Source of the DNA: Bifidobacterium pullorum subsp. gallinarum
GTDB taxonomy: Bacteria; Actinomycetota; Actinomycetes; Actinomycetales; Bifidobacteriaceae
Assembly (NCBI RefSeq): GCF_000741215.1
Contig: NZ_JGYX01000007.1
Span: forward strand, 62,001-126,000
Direction of reading: 5' to 3'
DNA: 64,000 bases
Shown: piece after piece, positions 57,529 through 64,000 of the stretch
Position numbering within the stretch: the first letter of the stretch is position 1
Layout of the letters: each line of letters opens with the position of its first letter
Position numbers and translations under genes: made by a program
Notes under the pieces: generated by a model
What the model saw: only the letters and a program-made list of their open reading frames with translations
Databases searched by the model: none
What the model was told of the DNA's origin: nothing

Positions 57529-60500
57529 ATGGGTGTGAAACGTCTTGTGAAACACTCTCGCCATAGTGTGAAACATGCCGTGAAACGGAATGTGGTCGCG
57601 GCCGACCTCACCGATTTCACCGCATCCCCCCGTGGGCGGAGCCGCCGCCCGCACGGTGGCGCCATCGCCCTGGCCTACGGCAAGGACACGCTGCGCTCCT
57701 GGCTGCGCAGTTGGAAACGGTTCCTCTCCATCGCCGTGATCTGCCTGCTCGGCGTATCCGTGCTCACCGGCATCTACGCCGGCTGCCGCGACATGTTCCT
57801 GGCCGCCGACCGGTTCTACGACGGGCAGGGACTGCACGATATACAGATCCTCTCCACCTACGGCCTGACCGACGACGACATCGTCGCGCTGCGTCGCATC
57901 GACGGCGTCGACACCATCCAGCCAGAACGCACGCAGAGCGCAACCACCGACGTCGCCGGCACCGACAAAAGCGTCACGATGACCGAAATCGGCGTGGAAG
58001 GCCTCGACCTGCCCTACCTGCAGGAAGGCAGGATGCCCACCAAGGCCGGCGAGGTTGCCGTCACCGAGAAATTCCTCATCGACTCCGGCCACGACATCGG
58101 CGACACCATCACCATCACCCCCGTCGAAACCACAACCACCTTTGGCGTCGATCTATCTGAATCGGAGGATTCGGACAACGCGGATACCGACAAGGACGCC
58201 GAAACCTCGCCCGAATTCCCGACCGAACTGACCATCACCGCCCAGGTCCTTGACCCCAAGGACCTGACCAACCCCACCGGATACGCCACCTCTGCACTCC
58301 GCAGCCCCACCACCGCCGACTACGTGTTCTTCGCCCCCAGCGACGGCGTCACCGGCAACGTCTACACCGCCATCAGCCTGAGTGTCGAGGGTGCCGCCGA
58401 ACAGGACACCTTCGGCGACGACTACGACCGCATCGTCGGCGACGTCGTCGCCCGCATCGAACGCACCGTACAGGACGACCGCCAGCAGGCCCGCCGCCAA
58501 AGCATCGTCAACGACGCCCAAGACCAGCTCAACGACGCCAAAGCCGACGTCTACGCCCAGCTCGACGACGCCCAACAGCAGATCGACGACCAACGCGCCA
58601 CCCTCGACGAGAACCGCCAGACCCTGGCCGACACCCGCAGCCAACTCGAAGCCGCGCAAACCGAAATCACCGACGGGGAGACGCAGATCGCCTCGGCGCG
58701 CTCGCAGATCGCCGCCGGCCGTCTGCAGATTACGCAAGGCCGCCAGCAACTCAACGAGGCGCGCACGCAGCTGAACGCCGGCAAACAGCAGCTCGCCGAC
58801 GGCCGCGCGCAACTCGATGCCGACCAGCAGCAACTCGACTCCGGGCGCGCGCAGGCCGAAAGCGGCATGGCTCAGGTCGAACAGATGCTGACACTCGTAC
58901 AACAGGCGCAGAACCTGCTGACCACCATTCCCGACCACGGACAGATCGATGAAGCAACCTGGGCGCAGATCGTGGCGGCGCTGACCGCCGCCGGCATCCC
59001 TGTGGACCCCTCCTCCCAGCCGGGAGAGGGACTGGACGCCATCAAACAGCAGCTGACGGATGCCACCACGCAACTCGAAGACCAAAAACAGCAGGCACAG
59101 GATGCGCTGGATCAGATCGCCGCTGGGCAGGCCGAACTCGACGCGCAGAACGCCACGCTCACCCAGAAGGAACAGGAGGCGGCGGCCGGCGAAGCTGAAC
59201 TCAACGCACAGGCCTCCACGCTGGAGGCCAACGCCACCGCGCTCGAACAGCAGGCCTCCCAATTGAAGACCCAGGCGGCCACGCTCGCTACGAACAAGCA
59301 GCAGGTGGAGGATGGCCTGAAACAGGTGGAGGAGGGCGAGGCACAGCTGGCCGACGGCGAGCAGCAGCTTGAAGCCGCACAGGCCGAACTTGACGAACAG
59401 CGCGCTAAAGCCGACGAGGAATTCGCCAAGCAGCAGCAGACCATCGACGACATCGCCGATGCCCGCTGGTACGTGCAGGACCGCTCGTCGGTCGGCGGCT
59501 ACTCGTCGCTCGACTCCGACGTCTCCTCGATCGAGACGCTCGGTTTCGCCTTCCCCGTGGTGTTCCTGCTCGTGGCCGTGCTGATGAGCCTGACCTCCAT
59601 GACCCGCATGGTGGAGGAGGAGCGCGGCCTGATCGGCACCTACACAGGACTCGGCTACGGCAGCCTGACCATCGCCTCGCGGTACCTGCTGTTCGCCGCG
59701 CTCGCCTGCCTGATCGGCGGCGGCATCGGTCTGCTGGTCGGGTTCCTGGGCATCCCCGCCTTCCTGCTGACGGTGCTGGAGAACATGTACGTCATCCCCG
59801 GAATCGTCCTCGAATACGACTGGCTGTACGGCAGCCTGGGCATCGCGCTGTTCGTCGTCGCCGTGCTGACGGCCACGGGCGCGGCGTGCCTGGGCGAACT
59901 GCGGCAGACGCCGGCCCAGCTCATGCGTCCGAAGGCGCCAAAGGCCGGCTCGCGCGTACTGCTCGAACGCATCAAGCCGGTGTGGAGGCGGCTGAGCTTC
60001 CTCAACAAGGTCACCGTGCGCAACATCTTCCGGTTCAAGAGCCGCCTGATCATGACCGTCGGCGGCGTGGCCGGATGCACCGCGCTCATCGTCTGCGGAT
60101 TCGCGATCAACGATTCGGTCGATACGCTCGGGCCCAAGCAGTATGAGGACCTGTACCGGTACGACCTGCTTGTGGCGGCCAACGACGACAACGCCGACGC
60201 GATGGCCGACCTGTTGACCGGCGATGCCGACGTGACCGACACGATGCGCGTGCGATTGGAAAGCGGCGAGATTGCCACCGATGAGGGCAGCGCCACGATC
60301 CAGCTGATGGTGATTCCGGACGGCGGGGGCGACGACCTCGCCGGCATGGTCGACCTGCAGGATGTGGAACACGGCCGGCGCGAGCTCACGCTCGAGGACG
60401 ATGCGGTCATCGTCTCGAAATCGGCGGCGAACGCGCTCGGCGTGAAGTCCGGCGACACCGTATCGCTGACCGACGGGAACATGCAGCACGGCGAGGTGAC

Positions 60501-61131
60501 GGTGACGGCCGTGAACCGCAGTGTGATCGGCTCCGACGTGTACATCGGCGAAAGCGCGTACCGTCAGGCGTTCGACGACGACGCCCCGATGACCTGGAAC
60601 GCGGTGTACGCGCACTACGAGGGCAGCGGCGACGAGCAGGTGGAATATGCGGAGGAACTGCAGGACGACCCGGTGGTGCTGACCGCGATTAGCTGCGAGG
60701 ACATGCGCCGCAGCTTCCGGTTCGAACTGATGGCCGCCGTGGTGGCGCTGATCATCGGCCTGGCGGGTGGCCTGGCGCTGGTGGTGCTGTTCACGCTCGC
60801 CAACACGAACGTGTCCGAACGCGTGCGCGAGATGGCCACGCTCAAGGTGCTGGGCTTCACCGACCGTGAGGTGCACACCTACGTGAACAAGGAGATGATG
60901 ATCCTCACCGGCGTGGGCATCGTGGCCGGCCTGCCGCTTGGACGGTTCATCGGCGGCCTGCTGACCGCGGCCCTGAACATGCCGAGCATCTACTTCGAGG
61001 TCGAGGTGCACTGGTGGAGCTACCTGATCGCCGCGGTGATCACGCTGGTGTTCGCGCTGCTGGTGCAGCTGATCACCAACCCCGTGCTGGACCGCATCGA
61101 TCCGGTCAGTTCGCTGAAGTCGGTGGAGTAG
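57529..61131 (+). CDS. FtsX-type ABC permease with long extracellular coiled coil
   Basis: A permease of 1200 residues, made of two FtsX/MacB halves. The first membrane segment is at about residues 66-84; three more follow around 675-810, and a second set of four spans about 850 to the end. The extracellular loop of the first half contains about 330 residues of predicted coiled coil (roughly 300-650), very rich in Gln, Ala, Asp and Glu. Such coiled-coil permeases occur in actinobacteria and Firmicutes; roles in drug or peptide resistance, or export of lipids or lipoproteins, have been suggested. The start is uncertain (GTG 57517 or ATG 57529). Confidence 0.88.
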   Translation: MGVKRLVKHSRHSVKHAVKRNVVAADLTDFTASPRGRSRRPHGGAIALAYGKDTLRSWLRSWKRFLSIAVICLLGVSVLTGIYAGCRDMFLAADRFYDGQGLHDIQILSTYGLTDDDIVALRRIDGVDTIQPERTQSATTDVAGTDKSVTMTEIGVEGLDLPYLQEGRMPTKAGEVAVTEKFLIDSGHDIGDTITITPVETTTTFGVDLSESEDSDNADTDKDAETSPEFPTELTITAQVLDPKDLTNPTGYATSALRSPTTADYVFFAPSDGVTGNVYTAISLSVEGAAEQDTFGDDYDRIVGDVVARIERTVQDDRQQARRQSIVNDAQDQLNDAKADVYAQLDDAQQQIDDQRATLDENRQTLADTRSQLEAAQTEITDGETQIASARSQIAAGRLQITQGRQQLNEARTQLNAGKQQLADGRAQLDADQQQLDSGRAQAESGMAQVEQMLTLVQQAQNLLTTIPDHGQIDEATWAQIVAALTAAGIPVDPSSQPGEGLDAIKQQLTDATTQLEDQKQQAQDALDQIAAGQAELDAQNATLTQKEQEAAAGEAELNAQASTLEANATALEQQASQLKTQAATLATNKQQVEDGLKQVEEGEAQLADGEQQLEAAQAELDEQRAKADEEFAKQQQTIDDIADARWYVQDRSSVGGYSSLDSDVSSIETLGFAFPVVFLLVAVLMSLTSMTRMVEEERGLIGTYTGLGYGSLTIASRYLLFAALACLIGGGIGLLVGFLGIPAFLLTVLENMYVIPGIVLEYDWLYGSLGIALFVVAVLTATGAACLGELRQTPAQLMRPKAPKAGSRVLLERIKPVWRRLSFLNKVTVRNIFRFKSRLIMTVGGVAGCTALIVCGFAINDSVDTLGPKQYEDLYRYDLLVAANDDNADAMADLLTGDADVTDTMRVRLESGEIATDEGSATIQLMVIPDGGGDDLAGMVDLQDVEHGRRELTLEDDAVIVSKSAANALGVKSGDTVSLTDGNMQHGEVTVTAVNRSVIGSDVYIGESAYRQAFDDDAPMTWNAVYAHYEGSGDEQVEYAEELQDDPVVLTAISCEDMRRSFRFELMAAVVALIIGLAGGLALVVLFTLANTNVSERVREMATLKVLGFTDREVHTYVNKEMMILTGVGIVAGLPLGRFIGGLLTAALNMPSIYFEVEVHWWSYLIAAVITLVFALLVQLITNPVLDRIDPVSSLKSVE

Positions 61132-61261
61132 ATGCGTTCCGGCGCTTGCGGACGCGACCGGTGATGCCGCCGAATGCGGTGGCACCTGCCGTGCGCGCAA
61201 GGGGGGCGGGCAATATGGAGCGCATCGCGGAACGTAACACGCATTGTTTACATGTACCCGC

Positions 61262-61267
61262 TACACT
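61262..61267 (+). promoter_or_regulatory. -10 element giving a leaderless amino-acid permease transcript
   Basis: TACACT ends 7 nt before the ATG at 61275; no Shine-Dalgarno sequence is present. No well-spaced -35 is visible (TTGTTT at 61244 is only 12 bp away). Confidence 0.45.
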
Positions 61268-61274
61268 GCCACCC

Positions 61275-62801
61275 ATGGCAGAGACACGGGAAGAGTTGCG
61301 GCCGCGTTCGTCGGCGGCCGGCACGGCCGGGCTGGACTCGGTGGAGGCGTTGGATTCCGATAACGAGATGGAACGCGGCCTGTCCAACAGGCATGTGCAG
61401 TTCATCGCGATCGGCGGCACGATCGGCACCGGCCTATTCCTGGGGTCAGGCAAGTCGATCAGCCTGACCGGCCCGAGCATCGTGTTCGTGTACATCCTGG
61501 TCGGCGTGGTCATGTTCCTGCTGATGCGCGCCATCGGCGAGATGATGTACCGCGATCCGAGCCAGCACACATTCATCAACTTCGTGGAACGCTACCTGGG
61601 GCACGGCTGGGGCAAGTTCGCCGGGTGGTCGTACTGGGTGGCGCTCGTGCTGCTCGGCATGACCGAGATCACGGCCGTCTCCACGTATTTCGTGACCTTC
61701 TTCGAGACCTTCGGCATCGATGTGAGCGCGTGGAAATGGCTGATCGAGGCCTGTTTCCTGGTGGCGCTCGTGGGCATCAACCTGATTGCCGTCAAGGTGT
61801 TCGGTGAGGTGGAGTTCTGGTTCTCGATGATCAAGATCACGTTGATCGTGGCGATGATCGCCACTGCCGTGGTCATGATCGTCATCGGCTACCACTATCC
61901 GTCCGTGCAGATCCATGGTGCCGACGCGCCCACGCCGGCCGGTCACGCCGGGTTCGACAATATCCTGGATGGGTTCTCGATCGCCCCGAACGGCTGGCTC
62001 GCGTTCCTGATGAGCTTCCAGATGGTGTTCTTCGCCTACGAGATGATCGAGTTCGTGGGAGTGACCGTCTCCGAGACCAAGAACCCGCGTCAGGTGCTGC
62101 CCAAGGCCATCAACCAGATCATCGTGCGCATCCTGATCTTCTACGTGGGCGCGCTGGTGGCGATCATGGCCATCGTGCCGTGGCGCAACTTCACCGCCAA
62201 CGAGGACGGCTCGTTCGCCTCCCCGTTCATCATGGTGTTCCAGTACGCGGGTCTCAACTGGGCCTCGGCGCTTGTGTTCTTCGTGGTCATCACGGCCGCC
62301 AGCTCGGCGTTGAACTCGCTGCTGTATTCCGCCGGCCGCCATCTGTACCAGATCGCCTCGGAGTCGCATTCGCCCACTCTGCAGAAGGTCGGTGTCGTCT
62401 CCTCGCACAAGGTGCCGGCACGTGCGATCCTGGTCTCCGCGGCGCTGATCATGCTCTCGCCGGTCATCAACGCGTTCCCGCAGGTCTCCAGCGCGTTCGT
62501 GCTGTTCTCGTCCGCGTCCAGCGCCGTGTTCCTGTTCATCTACATCCTGACGATGGTGGCGCACCGCAAGTACCGCCAGTCCCCGGACTTCGCCGCCGAC
62601 GGGTTCGTCATGCCCGCATGGCGGGTCACGAACACCATCGCCATCGCGTTCTTCGTGTTCGTGTACGCCACCCTGTTCCTGGCCGACGACACGCGAGGCT
62701 CAGGCATAGCGGGCCTGGTCTGGCTCGTGCTGTTCGGCGGCTACTGTCTGCTGCACGAGCACTTCCAGAACCGCGACCTCAAGGGTGCCTTGGGCCGCTG
62801 A
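61275..62801 (+). CDS. Amino-acid permease (APC superfamily, AAT family)
   Basis: A 508-residue, 12-segment transporter with an N-terminal cytoplasmic tail of about 38 residues. The signature RHVQFIAIGGTIGTGLFLGS and the SETKNPRQVLPKAINQI loop place it in the AAT family; related proteins carry lysine, alanine, proline or other amino acids. A start at MAETREELRP is chosen because a -10 element lies 7 nt upstream; longer frames lack a ribosome site. The gene is followed by the convergent MarR gene. Confidence 0.9.
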   Translation: MAETREELRPRSSAAGTAGLDSVEALDSDNEMERGLSNRHVQFIAIGGTIGTGLFLGSGKSISLTGPSIVFVYILVGVVMFLLMRAIGEMMYRDPSQHTFINFVERYLGHGWGKFAGWSYWVALVLLGMTEITAVSTYFVTFFETFGIDVSAWKWLIEACFLVALVGINLIAVKVFGEVEFWFSMIKITLIVAMIATAVVMIVIGYHYPSVQIHGADAPTPAGHAGFDNILDGFSIAPNGWLAFLMSFQMVFFAYEMIEFVGVTVSETKNPRQVLPKAINQIIVRILIFYVGALVAIMAIVPWRNFTANEDGSFASPFIMVFQYAGLNWASALVFFVVITAASSALNSLLYSAGRHLYQIASESHSPTLQKVGVVSSHKVPARAILVSAALIMLSPVINAFPQVSSAFVLFSSASSAVFLFIYILTMVAHRKYRQSPDFAADGFVMPAWRVTNTIAIAFFVFVYATLFLADDTRGSGIAGLVWLVLFGGYCLLHEHFQNRDLKGALGR

Positions 62802-62874
62802 CGACCCGGATGATGCGGGAATGCATCTTACGCCTGGCCTATGCGCGACGTCGCAGCCGGTGCACCTGCGGGGG

Positions 62875-63363
62875 CTACTCGCCTTGGGCCGATGCCCCGA
62901 AGGCCTCGTCGATCTGCTCCTGGGTGGGGCGGGCACCGTCCGGGCCGCATAGCGATAGGTAGGTGGCGAATTCGTTCATCCGGTCCACGAGTTGACGGGT
63001 GTGCTCCTCGCCCATCTGGGAGAACACCCAGCAGACGGTGGAGCAGAGCACCTCGAAGTTGCGTTGGTCCGCGGCCCGACCCGCCTCGGTCATGTTGACC
63101 AGCGTGACGCGGCGATCGTTCGGATCGGTGGTGCGGGTGATGAACCCCTTCTTCTCCAGGGACGCGAGCACCGCGGAGATGCGGCCTGATGTGGTGTCGG
63201 CGGCGGCGGCCAACTGTGAGGGCGTGCGTGTGCCGTGCACGGCCAATTCGTGGAGGACCAGCGGCTCGCCCTTGGTGCTGTGCGTGAGCCGTTCCTGCAT
63301 GGCGGCTCCACGGCCGCGCATGTGCTCGATCAGCTCGTCGAGCGCTTCCTGTTCGAATCCCAT
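62875..63363 (-). CDS. MarR-family regulator
   Basis: A 162-residue protein with a winged helix (TPSQLAAAADTTSGRISAVL, then ASLEKKGFITR, and the wing DPNDRRVTLV). GGGAGG lies upstream of the ATG. It sits downstream of the ApbE-like gene in the same direction, with about 130 bp between, and may control it or an efflux gene outside the window. The effector is unknown. Confidence 0.9.
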   Translation of the reverse strand: MGFEQEALDELIEHMRGRGAAMQERLTHSTKGEPLVLHELAVHGTRTPSQLAAAADTTSGRISAVLASLEKKGFITRTTDPNDRRVTLVNMTEAGRAADQRNFEVLCSTVCWVFSQMGEEHTRQLVDRMNEFATYLSLCGPDGARPTQEQIDEAFGASAQGE

Positions 63364-63493
63364 GATGTGACGCCTCCCTGCCGGATATCTACCCATGGTA
63401 CCGTGTCTTGCGGCACCGCTCCGGGCGTTTATGCGCGTTTGCGCAGGCGATGGGCCTGCTTGGGCTGAGGGCAGGTTGGGGTGTGTTGGGGCG

Positions 63494-64000
63494 TCATCCG
63501 GTGAACAGCGTGCCGGGGAAATGCCGGCTGCGGGTGGCGACGCGATCGGTGCGGATCGTGACGCAAGCGAAATCGAAGTGTTGGGCGAGCCGTTCCGGGT
63601 CGGTGAGGAACAACGCCGTGGCCAAGCCGTCCGCCAATGCCGTGGGGAAGTATCCGCCGGCGGGACGGTTTGCGCTGCGGGCTGTTCCGCCGGGGCGCAT
63701 GTCCACGACCGCCCAGGTGGCGGCCATATCCGTGACCGGCAGGCCATCCACCGCGTTGAGCAGGTGATGCACCTGTTCGTCGCCTGCCGTCCGCCAATGG
63801 CGACGGCTCGGCGCCGAAGCGGCGATGGCGGCGTGATCGATATGCGCGATACCGACGGCCCGGCTGGTATCGTGCGGGTCCTCCAGCGCCACGGTGATCG
63901 GGGGCGATGTATGCGCCAGGATGTCGCCGCCGGCATCGATGACGAAATCCGGTGCGTATCCCGGTCGTACGGTCGTCTGCTGTGTCAGCATGGCTGCGAT
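63494..64000 (-). CDS. ApbE-like FAD:protein FMN transferase, C-terminal part
   Basis: The visible 165 or more residues are the C-terminal half of an ApbE-type flavin transferase: FVIDAGGDILAHT, a VTDMAATWAVVD segment and the metal-binding ADGLATALFLTDPERL. The frame is still open at the window edge, and full-length relatives have about 300 residues, so the N-terminus lies outside. ApbE proteins attach FMN to Thr or Ser of redox proteins such as those of electron-transfer complexes. The variant VTDMAATWAVVD, in place of the usual VTVVA..., is normal divergence. Confidence 0.82.
   Translation of the reverse strand: MAAMLTQQTTVRPGYAPDFVIDAGGDILAHTSPPITVALEDPHDTSRAVGIAHIDHAAIAASAPSRRHWRTAGDEQVHHLLNAVDGLPVTDMAATWAVVDMRPGGTARSANRPAGGYFPTALADGLATALFLTDPERLAQHFDFACVTIRTDRVATRSRHFPGTLFTG

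Noticed and set aside
58153..61200. A 1015-codon open frame antisense to the FtsX-type permease
   Set aside because: It mirrors the repetitive coiled-coil codons and has no independent support.

Overview
The window looks like Bifidobacterium chromosome. It is GC-rich, and it holds a sucrose phosphorylase with BaSP-type active-site residues beside a LacI repressor and an MFS sucrose transporter. It also has duplicated ilvC genes, many LacI-type regulators beside intracellular glycoside hydrolases, and AAGGAGG-type ribosome sites mixed with leaderless-looking starts. The species cannot be settled from the sequence alone.

Layout. 1-8443: housekeeping genes (FprA-type ferredoxin reductase cut by the window edge, HtpX protease, tRNA-Gly(CCC), class II aldolase, PurA), with a lower-GC AAA+/DUF4143 ATPase beside the tRNA, a secreted or membrane-anchored polysaccharide deacetylase, and an orphan EF-Tu-domain-2-like protein. 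8570-9852: tandem overlapping CrcB fluoride channel genes. 10076-16567: sucrose block (repressor, two perfect 14-bp operators around a promoter, sucrose phosphorylase, transporter, second transporter paralogue). 16681-18287: MHS-family transporter behind a Met-rich short leader ORF and hairpin. 18614-22613: two ilvC copies in direct orientation, separated by a second AAA+/DUF4143 ATPase and each followed by the same structured repeat. 23149-24861: an alpha/beta hydrolase and a putative toxin-antitoxin pair with a perfect inverted-repeat operator.

24874-46414 is the most interesting part. I read it as an intracellular beta-mannan (acetylated galacto-glucomannan) utilisation locus. The minus-strand arm encodes a CE2-like esterase, a SIAE-like esterase and a GH36 alpha-galactosidase fused to an SGNH esterase domain. 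The plus-strand arm encodes a GH1 beta-glucosidase, a complete peptide-family (SBP_bac_5/Dpp-type) ABC importer with its own two ATPases, a GH2 beta-mannosidase, a LacI regulator, a second GH36 and a GH26 mannanase. None of the enzymes has a signal peptide. The likely scheme is that decorated oligosaccharides are imported intact, then deacetylated, degalactosylated and cut to mannose and glucose inside the cell.

46499-54459: a truncated aldo/keto reductase, a paralogue of the 23149 hydrolase, a TauE-like permease, a LacI regulator, a cluster of alternating palindromic repeats, a LacZ-type beta-galactosidase and a small membrane protein. 54546-64000: two amino-acid permeases, a TetR regulator divergent from a MacB/FtsX-type ABC exporter with a long coiled coil, a MarR regulator, and an ApbE-like flavin transferase cut by the window end.

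The two AAA+/DUF4143 genes share an unusual feature: each is preceded by three short palindromes evenly spaced at 40 or 41 bp, with unrelated motifs in the two genes (AGTATACT and TTGCAA).
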